Below, piece by piece: positions 17,666 to 26,256 of a stretch of 64,000 nt of DNA. Under the pieces are notes generated by a model. That model was not told the DNA's origin, did no database searches, and saw only the letters and a program-made list of their open reading frames with translations. The DNA is from Pyrinomonadaceae bacterium (GTDB lineage: Bacteria; Acidobacteriota; Blastocatellia; Pyrinomonadales; Pyrinomonadaceae). Position 1 is the stretch's first letter, and every line of letters starts with the position of its first letter. The DNA is taken from contig JABARP010000010.1 in assembly GCA_019186825.1 (NCBI GenBank), positions 111,037 through 175,036 of the forward strand, written 5' to 3'. Made by a program: the position numbers and the translations under genes.

Positions 17666-18856
17666 TCAGAAGAGTTTCGTGACTGCTCGCCTGAACTTGT
17701 CGTAAACGCTCGGCTTGCCCTCGGGAGCGATCACATTCGTGTTGAAGACGATGATCGACGCCTCACCCTTGTCAGGGTCAAGATCGAGATAGCTGATGAA
17801 GCCGTTCTGATCGCCGCCATGGCCGATGTGCCGCGGGGCGAGCTTTCTATCGATGAAGAATATCAGGCCGATGTCGGTCGTAAAACCGCTGTTGCCGTTC
17901 GCATCGACGGTCGTAGGCAATTGCGCTTTCCACATTTCTTCGAGCGACGAGCGCTTGAGAACAGTGTCATAGCGCGTCAGATCTTTCTGTCCGCCCGCCG
18001 CGGGCGGTCCCGAAACACCAAGCAAGAAGTTCAGATATTTCACCATGTCCGAGAGCGGAGAATTTAGCCCGCTGTTCGAGACGGTTATGCCCGTGTTCGC
18101 ATCAAAGCGTGCTTCCGTACGCTTGGGGTTCTCGATGTAATACGAATGCGGGCGGAATTTGAGCAGATGCGGCGGCGTCGCGTCGAAATATGTGTGAAAC
18201 ATTCCGAGCGGCCGCAAGATATTCTTGTCAACATAAACCTCGTAATCTTCGCCCGAAAGTTTTTCGATGATGCGGCCGAGGAAAATTATTCCCGGATTGG
18301 AATAGCTGAATTTCGAGCCGGGTTTGAAGAGTATCTCGGTGAAAGGCAGCATCGCCACAAGCTGCGAATATTCGGTCGGTTCGAATGGCTCCCAAGGTTC
18401 GCCTTTGTCCCACGGCCATGTCGGATTTCTGAATCCGGCCGAGTGCGTCATCAGTTGCCGGATCGTGATCTCGTCCATCGAACCGTATGGGTTGTGAACC
18501 TTTCGCAGTTCGGGCAGATACTTTGTCACCGGATCGTCCAATTTCAACAGCCCTCGATCACGCAGCTGCATTATCGCGATACCAGTGAACGGTTTTGTGT
18601 TCGACGCCCAATGATAGATCGTATCGCGCGTAACGGGCTCATTTTTCCCGGCTTGCATTACGCCGAAATGTTCCTCAGCGGCGATCCGGCCATCGCTCAA
18701 AAAAATAAAGCTCGCCCCGACAATTCCGGCATCGCGACATTCTTTTTGAAAATCAGCAATGAAGGACGCGTACTTCGCGGCTTGCTTTTCGGATTGGGCC
18801 GACATAGTTGAGGAAAGCAGGATGCCGAGCATGAGAAGAACGACGAGTTTCATCAT
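17666..18856 (-). CDS. serine hydrolase, class C beta-lactamase/esterase family
   Basis: Exported 396-residue serine hydrolase. A signal peptide (about 1-20, ending SAQ) is followed by the catalytic SxxK tetrad SNTK in YHWASNTKPFTG. The YxN motif is YSN in SYSNPGIIFLG, and a C-terminal HGGDQNG takes the place of KTG. These features fit the AmpC-like fold shared by D-aminopeptidases, esterases and penicillin-binding proteins. True beta-lactamase activity cannot be claimed, because the His-Gly-Gly form is more usual in the peptidase/esterase branch. Peptidoglycan or small-ester substrates are plausible. Confidence 0.88.
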   Translation of the reverse strand: MMKLVVLLMLGILLSSTMSAQSEKQAAKYASFIADFQKECRDAGIVGASFIFLSDGRIAAEEHFGVMQAGKNEPVTRDTIYHWASNTKPFTGIAIMQLRDRGLLKLDDPVTKYLPELRKVHNPYGSMDEITIRQLMTHSAGFRNPTWPWDKGEPWEPFEPTEYSQLVAMLPFTEILFKPGSKFSYSNPGIIFLGRIIEKLSGEDYEVYVDKNILRPLGMFHTYFDATPPHLLKFRPHSYYIENPKRTEARFDANTGITVSNSGLNSPLSDMVKYLNFLLGVSGPPAAGGQKDLTRYDTVLKRSSLEEMWKAQLPTTVDANGNSGFTTDIGLIFFIDRKLAPRHIGHGGDQNGFISYLDLDPDKGEASIIVFNTNVIAPEGKPSVYDKFRRAVTKLF

Positions 18857-18972
18857 AGGTCGAGGACGATTGTAACACGAGAATCAGACGGCCCATGCCG
18901 CTGCATAATTGACCGTTGAATCTGCCTCCCGATCTTGAAAGCCGTTCGGTACTACAGTTTGTCGCAGCAAAA

Positions 18973-19515
18973 CTATGTGGATCTTGGGCGATAGCTGACC
19001 GTATCGCCGAGGACGGTTGCTGCCGATGTGAATGGATGTTCCTTTACGCTCGTCTCGCTCAAGATGTGCAGGACGGTCGCACCTTTTGCCTTTAGGTAGT
19101 CGGCGACGAGCGAGCGATGGCAACGCCACCAGACGGCCTCGGCGCACATAATGGCGGTGCGTTTCCGTCTCGCCAGCGAGATGAGTTCTGCGATGCCGTG
19201 GGTGAATTCGGCCGTCTCCATATAGTCGGCGTACGCGCGGAACGATGCATTTCTCCACGCGGTATTGTGTGAATCCGGGTGCGCTTTGCGGCGGCCGCCG
19301 AGTGACTCGATGCGAGTGTATTCGATCCCCGCTGTGGCGAGCGAGGCACGCAAAGGTTCGGGGTTGAATTGCGGATACTTTCGCGAACCCGCGTGACGGC
19401 GGATATCGACGAGCAGTTCGATGCGGTCTTTCGCGAGAAGCGCGATGAATTCCTCGATCGTGCGGGTCGAATGCCCGATGGTCCAGACGGTGATGTTGTT
19501 GCTGCCTGTGAGCAT
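18973..19515 (-). CDS. DUF488 family protein
   Basis: A 180-residue protein of the DUF488 family. It has the N-terminal TIGHSTRTIEEFIALL, VDIRRHAGSRKYPQFN, and a C-terminal CAEAVWWRCHRSLVADYL with conserved Cys and His. The function is unknown; family genes are widespread and often single. It is divergent from the AlaRS-like gene across 120 bp. Confidence 0.88.
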   Translation of the reverse strand: MLTGSNNITVWTIGHSTRTIEEFIALLAKDRIELLVDIRRHAGSRKYPQFNPEPLRASLATAGIEYTRIESLGGRRKAHPDSHNTAWRNASFRAYADYMETAEFTHGIAELISLARRKRTAIMCAEAVWWRCHRSLVADYLKAKGATVLHILSETSVKEHPFTSAATVLGDTVSYRPRST

Positions 19516-19612
19516 CCTGACCTTACATTATCGCCCGCTTGCCGGCGTCTCAAATCGTTTTGCAATTGGTCGATTGGCAGCGGACGCCGACTTTATACAA
19601 CATCTGGCGGAC

Positions 19613-19618
19613 TATAAT
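19613..19618 (+). promoter_or_regulatory. candidate -10 box upstream of the truncated alaS
   Basis: A consensus TATAAT lies 17 bp before the ATG at 19636, in an AT-rich pocket. No good -35 is seen at 17 bp spacing; GACTTT at 18 bp is the nearest. The predicted leader is very short. If used, it shows the truncated synthetase gene is transcribed by itself. Confidence 0.35.
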
Positions 19619-19635
19619 ACAATATAGCTTTTATT

Positions 19636-21525
19636 ATGTCGGCTTACGAAGGACTTTCAGAATCGAAGCAGTTTGCGTGTCGTGTAATCGCGGATCACGC
19701 GCGTGCGACGGCGTTTGCCATTGCGGACGGTATTTTGCCGGGCAACGAGGGCCGCAATTACGTGCTGCGCAAGATAATGCGGCGTGCGATCTATCATGGC
19801 CGCGAGCATCTCGGGCAAAAAGAGCCGTTCTTTTACAAGGTCTGTGACCTCGTCGTCGAGAACTTCGCGGCGGCTTATCCGGAACTCGAAACGCAACGCG
19901 ATTTCATCGGCAAAATGGTGCGGCTCGAGGAAGAGCGTTTTGGAAACACGGTGACGGTAGGTTTGGGAAAACTTAGCGAGCTCGATCTTTCGAAAGCAAA
20001 GGCGGACGACGGCGAACTCTTTATCTCGGTTGCAAAACTTTACGACACTTTCGGAACGCCGCGAGATCTGATCCGCGTTTTTCTTGAACAGAGTGGGATC
20101 GCTTTTGAAGAAGATGATTTCAACGAGCGTTTCGATGCGGCGTTGACCGAGCTGCAGAAGGAATCGGGTATTGGCAAGACCGAGCGCAAGAGCGAGATTT
20201 CGCCCGTATATGCCGAAGTGCTCGAAGCGGTAGGGAAGAACGTTTTCCACGGTTACGAAACGACCGAGCTCGACAACGCAAAGGTTGTCGCGATCATCGA
20301 CGGCGATAAGCGGTTCGATGCCGTGAAAGAAGGCGAGCAGGCGGGCATCGTCCTCGACAACACGCCATTCTACGCAGAATCCGGAGGACAGGTTGGCGAT
20401 CAGGGTGTGCTGATCGCAGCCGATGGGAGTTTCCGGGCAAACGTATCCGATACGTATTCGCCGGTCGCGGGATTGACCATTCACAAGGTTACGGTCGAGA
20501 AAGGTTCGATGAAGGTTGGCGACGTGATCTCTGCGTTCGTCGATGTTGCCAAACGCGACGCGGCGAGACGGAACCATACGGCGACCCACCTTCTACATGC
20601 CGCGCTCAAAGAGGTTTTGGGTACGCACGTAAAGCAGGCAGGCTCGGTCGTTGCGCCGAATTATTTGAGGTTCGATTTTTCTCATTACCAACCGATGACC
20701 GCGGAGGAGATCGCAGAGGTTGAGGACCTTGTGAACCGCTATGTCCTTCAGAATGAACCGGTTACGACAGATATAATGGCGATCGAGGACGCGATGCGTT
20801 CGGGTGCGGTCGCGATGTTCGGCGAGAAATACGGCGCCGAGGTCCGCGTATTGAGCGTCGGCAATGGCGAATTCTCACGCGAACTTTGCGGCGGTACGCA
20901 CGTTCGTGCGACCGGCGATATCGGCTCATTCAAGATCACATCGGACGAAGCGATCGCCTCGGGCGTTCGCCGTATCCGTGCGATCACGGGGTTTGATGCA
21001 TTCAACAGATTCAGGGAAGACGAACGGCTCATAGACGCCTCGCTTGGCGTCTTAAAGACGCAGCGTGACAACCTCGCGAATGCGATCGAACGTCTTCAAG
21101 AAGATCTCAAGCGTTCGCGAAAAGAGATCGATGAACTTCGGCTGAAGATCGCGACGGGCGGTGCCGCAGGCGACGCCGGTGACGACCCGCGAGACATCGC
21201 AGGCGTGAAGGTTGTGGCAAAGGTCGTCGATGGCATCGACGGTAACGGAATGCGCCAGCTTTCGGACACGCTGCTCGCTCGCCTTAAGTCAGGCATCGTC
21301 GTGCTCGGACGTCGCGACGAGGCGAAGGCCGGCCTGATCGTACGTGTTTCCGCGGACCTGACCAACCGCATAAAGGCGGGCGACGTGATCCGCGAGATCG
21401 TCGGCCACGTCGGCGGCAAAGGCGGCGGACGTCCCGACATGGCCGAAGGCGGTGGCAATATGCCGGAAAAACTAGAGGACGCTATAGATGCCGCTTACGT
21501 TTATGCTGAAAGGATACTGAGTTAA
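19636..21525 (+). CDS. alanyl-tRNA synthetase-like protein lacking the aminoacylation domain
   Basis: Intact 629-residue reading frame matching AlaRS from the tRNA-recognition helices onward. The familiar RVIADHARATAFAIADG begins at residue 16; in full-length bacterial AlaRS (about 870 residues) this lies near residue 300. The class II catalytic domain with motifs 1-3 is therefore absent. An in-frame TAA at 19615 rules out an upstream extension. The editing site is complete: H314 and H318 in HTATHLLH, with C418 and H422 in CGGTH. The C-Ala domain with GGKGGGRPDMAEGGG is present. It is either a trans-editing factor removing Ser/Gly from tRNA-Ala, half of a split AlaRS, or a truncated relic. 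The open frame and full editing site favour function. Confidence 0.85.
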   Translation: MSAYEGLSESKQFACRVIADHARATAFAIADGILPGNEGRNYVLRKIMRRAIYHGREHLGQKEPFFYKVCDLVVENFAAAYPELETQRDFIGKMVRLEEERFGNTVTVGLGKLSELDLSKAKADDGELFISVAKLYDTFGTPRDLIRVFLEQSGIAFEEDDFNERFDAALTELQKESGIGKTERKSEISPVYAEVLEAVGKNVFHGYETTELDNAKVVAIIDGDKRFDAVKEGEQAGIVLDNTPFYAESGGQVGDQGVLIAADGSFRANVSDTYSPVAGLTIHKVTVEKGSMKVGDVISAFVDVAKRDAARRNHTATHLLHAALKEVLGTHVKQAGSVVAPNYLRFDFSHYQPMTAEEIAEVEDLVNRYVLQNEPVTTDIMAIEDAMRSGAVAMFGEKYGAEVRVLSVGNGEFSRELCGGTHVRATGDIGSFKITSDEAIASGVRRIRAITGFDAFNRFREDERLIDASLGVLKTQRDNLANAIERLQEDLKRSRKEIDELRLKIATGGAAGDAGDDPRDIAGVKVVAKVVDGIDGNGMRQLSDTLLARLKSGIVVLGRRDEAKAGLIVRVSADLTNRIKAGDVIREIVGHVGGKGGGRPDMAEGGGNMPEKLEDAIDAAYVYAERILS

Positions 21526-21606
21526 ATTCCAAGTGTGACAACCTCCCTCCGAATAATGCAAACTGCGCGGGATCAAAGGTTCGCAAGCGATCAAGAACGA
21601 ACTTCG

Positions 21607-23340
21607 ATGAAATATACCTTTTGTTTAATATTCATTTGTTCATTTCTAACAATTTCCGTGTTTGCTCAGACAAAAGACATCGACAAGATGTCAGAGGATG
21701 AGATATACGCTTTGTCCTCGAATAGAGAGGCGATTGAGAAGTTGTCTAACGCAGATGCGATAAGACTTCAGACAAGGCTCGTCGATCTGGCGAAAAAGGC
21801 GGAGCAGACTTTTAAGGATGGCAGAGAGCTTTACAACAAAGGCGATTACAACACCGCGCTCACGAAATTCAATTACGCCGTTAAATTCGGCAGCGACAAA
21901 GATGAGCCGCGATACTTTGCGTTCCTTGCGTTCACAGATCTAAGACTCGGAAAACCGGCGGATGCGGCGGCGGCTGTCAGCGTGGCAAGGCAAATGGAAA
22001 TAGCTAATGACGAAGATACGGTGTTCGTATATCTTGCCCAGTGCCGCGTAGATGCGGCCGAAAAAAAATATTCGGATGCGATAGCTGCGTGCTCCGTTGC
22101 GAATATCTCCGCAGGAACTTTGGATACGGTAACAAAGACGACCGTCTTGAACGACCGTGCCGCGGTTTACGAAGCCTCGGGCGACCACGCGAAGGCGATT
22201 GCAGACTATTCGCGCGTTATCGACCTCCGGCCGAGCGCCAGATCGTATTATGACCGGGCGGCGATCTACTATGTCACGAAAGACTATGCAAGAACGGTCG
22301 CCGATCTCGACGAGTCCATAAAGCTCGCTCCCAATGCATCCTCATCTTACATCGTGCGCGGAATATCCTATCTTTTGTTGCACGACTACGATAAAGCATT
22401 TGCGGATGGCAGCAAGGCGATAAAACTAAAGCCGACCGATTGGCGAGGATTTTATATCCGAGCCAGATCTTACGAGGAGCGAGGCAAAAACGAGCTCGCC
22501 ATTGCCGACTGGCAAAAGGTTTTGTCGTTGGACCCGCAGAACGAATCGGCAAAGGCCGCACTCAAGAAATTGAATGCCGCCTCGACGGATGAGGCAAAAA
22601 AGGACGAGACGAAAAAGCTGCTCGCCGGCATCATCGGAAAAGACCAAACACTAACGGCCGAGACTTTCAAAGGGCTTAAGACGGCTACAGATCCTTCTGC
22701 AACTTCGCCAAGATACAAAGATGCGAATGAGGCTTTCGAAACGGGACGGACTTTGGCCGCGAAACAGGACATCGACGGCGCTCTGGCCGCATTTGAAGCC
22801 GCTCTCGCAATGGATCCAAAGCTTAGCGGAGCGGCCAACAATATCGGCGCAATGTATGTAAAAAAGAACGCGCTGGAGAAGGCACTGCATGCCTACCTCG
22901 TGGCGCTCAGCATCGACCCTAGCTTTACAATGGCTCAGGAAAATCTCGATGCGATATCGCTCCGAATAAGGGACGCGCGAAGGAATGCGACAGTTTCGCT
23001 TTCAAAACAGGGCCTTACCGACTATTACCGTGCGCGGGTGTCATTCTATCGCCGGCAGATAACGAGCGGGAACGATGCCGTCAGCGCAGAGATACATAGA
23101 AGGTCGTCCCGGCTGGATTGTTCGGTACTGCAGCGCGCATATCAGAACCAATATAACTTCAACAGCCTTCTTCGCGACCTGAAGAGTGATCTCGACCGTG
23201 GTGAATTAACGTTCTCACCCGCAGAAGCGAGTGATATTCCTGCAGCTACATCATCGAACTGGAAGGCTGCTACCGCGCGGTTCGACGCAATGCACAGATA
23301 CGGCTGCATTGTGCGAGCTTTTGATTCGATGGACTATTAG
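21607..23340 (+). CDS. exported TPR-repeat protein
   Basis: About 577 residues. The ATG at 21607 gives MKYTFCLIFICSFLTISVFAQ, a good signal peptide; upstream in-frame starts add an implausible leader. Tetratricopeptide repeats fill about residues 55-330 (for example AIADYSRVIDLRPSARSYYDRA) and again about 390-480 (AFEAALAMDPKLSGAANNIGAMY). The C-terminal 120 residues are not recognised. It is likely a periplasmic scaffold. It begins 81 bp after the AlaRS-like gene and may share its transcript. Confidence 0.82.
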   Translation: MKYTFCLIFICSFLTISVFAQTKDIDKMSEDEIYALSSNREAIEKLSNADAIRLQTRLVDLAKKAEQTFKDGRELYNKGDYNTALTKFNYAVKFGSDKDEPRYFAFLAFTDLRLGKPADAAAAVSVARQMEIANDEDTVFVYLAQCRVDAAEKKYSDAIAACSVANISAGTLDTVTKTTVLNDRAAVYEASGDHAKAIADYSRVIDLRPSARSYYDRAAIYYVTKDYARTVADLDESIKLAPNASSSYIVRGISYLLLHDYDKAFADGSKAIKLKPTDWRGFYIRARSYEERGKNELAIADWQKVLSLDPQNESAKAALKKLNAASTDEAKKDETKKLLAGIIGKDQTLTAETFKGLKTATDPSATSPRYKDANEAFETGRTLAAKQDIDGALAAFEAALAMDPKLSGAANNIGAMYVKKNALEKALHAYLVALSIDPSFTMAQENLDAISLRIRDARRNATVSLSKQGLTDYYRARVSFYRRQITSGNDAVSAEIHRRSSRLDCSVLQRAYQNQYNFNSLLRDLKSDLDRGELTFSPAEASDIPAATSSNWKAATARFDAMHRYGCIVRAFDSMDY

Positions 23341-23469
23341 TCTGCAAACGCCAAAGCGACGAGAAACACACAAGCCAATGGCAGGAATTCTCGTTTGTTC
23401 GGCGGATACTTACGCCGACGCGTCCGTCGCGCTTATCGAAAAAACTGTATCGTAAAGCCAAGCTCGCCG

Positions 23470-23856
23470 TCACTTTTCCGACGGTTGTCGCAAGATCTTT
23501 TCCATTTTGCGGCCCTTTGCTAATTCGTCCACGAGCTTGTCGAGATAGCGTGCCTGTTTGGTGAGCGGGTTGTCGATCTCTTCGATCCGGTAGCCGCAGA
23601 TGGTACCGGTGATGAGACGTGCGTTCGGATTTAGTTTTGCCCGCTTGAAAAACGTCTCGAAGGTCACTTTCTCATCGATCAGGCTTTTGAGCTTTTTTTC
23701 GTCGAACCCCGTCAGCCATTCGATGACCTGTCGAAGCTCCTTTTCCGTCCGGCCTTTGCTCTCGACCTTTGCGACGTAATGCGGATACACCGATCCGAAG
23801 ACCATCTTTGCGATCCGTGCGTTGTGTTCAGCGGTCGGCTGCATACTATCCTTCAA
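23470..23856 (-). CDS. DUF2200 family protein
   Basis: A 128-residue protein of the DUF2200 family. It is recognised by HNARIAKMVFGSVYPHYVAKVESKGRTEKE, given here as positions 11-40, then VIEWLTGFD, FETFFKRAKLNPN and the C-terminal ARYLDKLVDELAKGRKMEKILR. The family has no known function. Its start overlaps the DUF1801 gene's end by 11 bp, so the two are an operon. Confidence 0.85.
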   Translation of the reverse strand: MKDSMQPTAEHNARIAKMVFGSVYPHYVAKVESKGRTEKELRQVIEWLTGFDEKKLKSLIDEKVTFETFFKRAKLNPNARLITGTICGYRIEEIDNPLTKQARYLDKLVDELAKGRKMEKILRQPSEK

Positions 23857-24247
23857 CGTTCAGACGTTCGAGCTTTCCACGCCGTTTTATGAGGTTCTTG
23901 TAGTCCCACTGGATCTCCCTGGCCTTGGTGAGCCAGCGTTTCAGATCCTTTGCTTTTATGTGATCGACAGAGGTGTAGAAGATGGACGCGTCCTTGAACT
24001 TTTTGCCGACGACGTTAAGCGACGGTTCGTCAAAGTCGGCCCCGCTCCAGAACATCAGGCGCCAGCCGGGCTTCTGCTTGCTGTAACCGACGATCGGATT
24101 GCCATCGAGGAACCAAACCGGGTGAGCATGCCAGATCTTGCTCTCGGCTTCTTTGAGTGCGCTGTCGATCGTCTTTGCAAGTAATTCGCAGATCGGCCTG
24201 TCCGCATCCGTCTGCCGTGCGTTATATTCCGCGATGGTTTGATCCAT
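23846..24247 (-). CDS. DUF1801 (YdhG-like) family protein
   Basis: A 133-residue protein. The core IWHAHPVWFLDGNPIVGYSK and LMFWSGADFDEPSL match DUF1801, whose fold is related to frataxin-like iron chaperones. The ATG at 24247 is preferred because an earlier in-frame start would lie within the preceding terminator hairpin. It precedes the DUF2200 gene with an 11-bp overlap. The role is unknown. Confidence 0.82.
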   Translation of the reverse strand: MDQTIAEYNARQTDADRPICELLAKTIDSALKEAESKIWHAHPVWFLDGNPIVGYSKQKPGWRLMFWSGADFDEPSLNVVGKKFKDASIFYTSVDHIKAKDLKRWLTKAREIQWDYKNLIKRRGKLERLNVEG

Positions 24248-24288
24248 ACCCCAGAGATAATAGCACCAAGACATCCGCTTTGTGCGCG

Positions 24289-24335
24289 AAAAAAAGAGCC
24301 CCTGCCGTTCGTTGAGCAAACGATGACAGGAGCTC
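24289..24335 (-). terminator. rho-independent terminator after the EamA exporter
   Basis: Read on the minus strand, GAGCTCCTG pairs with CAGGGGCTC, with further pairing inside (CATCGTTTG with CGAACG), and a run of seven T follows. It stands 21 bp beyond the stop of the minus-strand EamA gene and before the DUF1801/DUF2200 pair. Confidence 0.75.
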
Positions 24336-24355
24336 AGATATTGGAGCGGTGATTT

Positions 24356-25372
24356 TTAGGCGGAAGCGGCCTGCGTGCATTCGTGATTCTGCGAGGCGGC
24401 AAACACCATTGGCGGCGCAAGCGTGATCGGTTCCTCGATGTTCGGATCATCGCTCTTCTCTCGCGAAGTAATGAGAGCGACAGAGCCGACAACGATCGCG
24501 GCTCCGATGAGCATCGTCGTGGTCAGCGTTTCGCCTGCGATGAACCACCCGAGCAGCACCGCGATCAGCGGATTCACATACGCGTAGGTTGCGACCATCT
24601 CGGGCTTCGCATTCTTCAAAAGCCAGCTATAAGCCGTATAGCCGATGATCGCACCAAAGACGATCAAGTAAGCGAGGCCGTATAGCGAGGCGGCGGAAAC
24701 CTGCGACACATCGAAATTTGCAGCTTCTCCACGGAGCGTCCCGACGACACCGAGGACGGCACCGCCCGCAAGCATCTGCATTCCCGCGGTCAGGACAGTT
24801 GACTTCGGTACGGGAGCTTTCAAGCCATAGATCGAGCCGACCGCCCACGAGATCGATGCCGCGATAAGCAGCAGCATCGCGAGGAATTCGGTTCCCGAGC
24901 CACCGCCAACGGTCTGGAAATTACCGCCGATGAGAAGTGCGACGCCGATAAAGCCGACGACAAGGCCGACGATCATTCGCAGATTCGGCCGTGCGTTCTT
25001 GAGCCACAGCCAGCTGAGCAGAACGACCCAGAAAGGCTCCGACGCAACAAGCAATGCCGCAACGCTCGACGAAACATACTTCTCCGCAAGCACGACGCCG
25101 CCGTTACCGCCGAGCAGCAAAAGCGTGCCGACGATAAAGCTCGTCCGCCAATGCTTTGCGGTCGGGCGTTCGTAGTCGCAGCTAAAACGCGCAATGGCAA
25201 AAAGGATCGCACCGGAGATCAGGAATCGCGTACTCGCCATAAGAAGCGGCGGTAGCGTCTCGATCGCATAACGGATCGCGAGATAGGTCGAGCCCCACAA
25301 AATATAAACAGCGGCAAATGCTGAAACTAAAAGGGCCGTGCGGCGGCCCATTCCGGTGATCATCTTTGTCAT
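24356..25372 (-). CDS. EamA/DMT family exporter, YedA-like
   Basis: A 338-residue inner-membrane protein with about ten hydrophobic helices in two repeated EamA halves. The first half begins AAVYILWGSTYLAIRYAIETLPP, given here as residues 19-41. The second half holds IVFGAIIGYTAYSWLLKN and AYVNPLIAVLLGWFIAGE. These motifs are typical of the drug/metabolite transporter superfamily near YedA/RhaT. A Lrp-type regulator gene lies 25 bp upstream on the same strand, which suggests export of an amino acid or related metabolite. The substrate is inference. Confidence 0.9.
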   Translation of the reverse strand: MTKMITGMGRRTALLVSAFAAVYILWGSTYLAIRYAIETLPPLLMASTRFLISGAILFAIARFSCDYERPTAKHWRTSFIVGTLLLLGGNGGVVLAEKYVSSSVAALLVASEPFWVVLLSWLWLKNARPNLRMIVGLVVGFIGVALLIGGNFQTVGGGSGTEFLAMLLLIAASISWAVGSIYGLKAPVPKSTVLTAGMQMLAGGAVLGVVGTLRGEAANFDVSQVSAASLYGLAYLIVFGAIIGYTAYSWLLKNAKPEMVATYAYVNPLIAVLLGWFIAGETLTTTMLIGAAIVVGSVALITSREKSDDPNIEEPITLAPPMVFAASQNHECTQAASA

Positions 25373-25397
25373 GGTCGCACTCCGTCAATTCAAGCAA

Positions 25398-25892
25398 TCA
25401 TTTCTTCTTCGCCTTTTCGCCACGCCCTGTTTTCTTCGGCTGAGGGCGGTCGATCGGCGGCATCATTCTTTCCTTGACCGTCTCTATGACGATCGTCGTT
25501 CGTGTCCCGCGAACGGTCGGCACTGATTTGATACTCTCGCGAATGATGCGTCCGAGGTCTTCGGTATCCTTTGCGCGGATCTTCAGCAAATAATCGTCTT
25601 CACCCGCAAGGTCGTGGACCTCGATTATCTCCGGCACATCGGCAAACAGGTCCTCGCAGATCCAATCGGTCGTCCGCACGGCGACAAAGGCCGTAAGGCC
25701 GAGATCGAGCGGCCGCGGTGCGATGTCTGCGTGATAGCCGCGGATAATGCCTCGTTCCTCTAGCTTCCGAATGCGTTCGAGTACCGCCGACGGTGCAAGC
25801 CCGACCGTACGGGCGATCTCTGCGTTCGAGATCCGGGCGTTGTCCTGAACTATCGTCAGAATCTGCTTGTCAATATCGTCAATCATACGCAA
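25398..25892 (-). CDS. Lrp/AsnC family transcriptional regulator
   Basis: A 164-residue regulator. An N-terminal helix-turn-helix (DIDKQILTIVQDNARISNAE, then APSAVLERIRKLEERGIIRG) is followed by the RAM ligand-binding domain (VHDLAGEDDYLLKIRAKD). The C-terminus is Lys-rich. The protein may start at 25886 (MIDDIDKQ). It precedes the EamA exporter gene and probably controls it in response to an amino acid; that link is inferred from position. Confidence 0.92.
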   Translation of the reverse strand: MRMIDDIDKQILTIVQDNARISNAEIARTVGLAPSAVLERIRKLEERGIIRGYHADIAPRPLDLGLTAFVAVRTTDWICEDLFADVPEIIEVHDLAGEDDYLLKIRAKDTEDLGRIIRESIKSVPTVRGTRTTIVIETVKERMMPPIDRPQPKKTGRGEKAKKK

Positions 25893-25953
25893 AATATCAA
25901 CAAGGACAGAATAAATGACGGTCTAGGGCTTGTCAAGCACTATTTCCGTCGTA

Positions 25954-25967
25954 ATTTCAGCTGAAAT
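25954..25967. promoter_or_regulatory. 14-bp perfect palindrome between lrp-like gene and divergent gene
   Basis: ATTTCAGCTGAAAT is a perfect palindrome in the 127-bp gap between the divergent Lrp-type gene (start 25892 or 25886) and the small gene at 26020. The position suits an operator for autoregulation. Lrp-family sites vary, so the assignment is tentative. Confidence 0.35.
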
Positions 25968-26019
25968 GCCGAATTTCCGTTGCCTCCGGCCCTCGACCGG
26001 ACGTATCATCATTCAAACT

Positions 26020-26256
26020 ATGGACGTTACTGAATGGCGCGTCGGACACGTCGGACGCGATATGATGTACTATGAAGAGTTTTGCGACGGCGGGTGGCGA
26101 CGTATGCCGATCGACGGTGAGATGCTTACCGGGCGTGCCCACCACGTTATTTACCTTTCGTGGCTGACCTTTCCGGATTGGGCAAAGGGCCGCGAGACCA
26201 AGATCGTCGAACGCATCAAACGTGAATTTCACGAACCGGATTACGAATATCAATAG
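26020..26256 (+). CDS. hypothetical small protein
   Basis: A 78-residue protein with many aromatic and charged residues (GRDMMYYEEFCDGGWRRM, VIYLSWLTFPDWAKG). No family was recognised. The ATG at 26020 is preferred over an in-frame start at 25930, because the codons between look non-coding and cross the palindrome. Its TAG directly abuts the ATG of the aldehyde dehydrogenase gene, which suggests coupling. Confidence 0.65.
   Translation: MDVTEWRVGHVGRDMMYYEEFCDGGWRRMPIDGEMLTGRAHHVIYLSWLTFPDWAKGRETKIVERIKREFHEPDYEYQ

Noticed and set aside
17666-18856. Calling the serine hydrolase a beta-lactamase resistance gene
   Set aside because: SxxK and YxN are present, but the third motif is HGG instead of KTG, more usual for peptidases and esterases of this fold.
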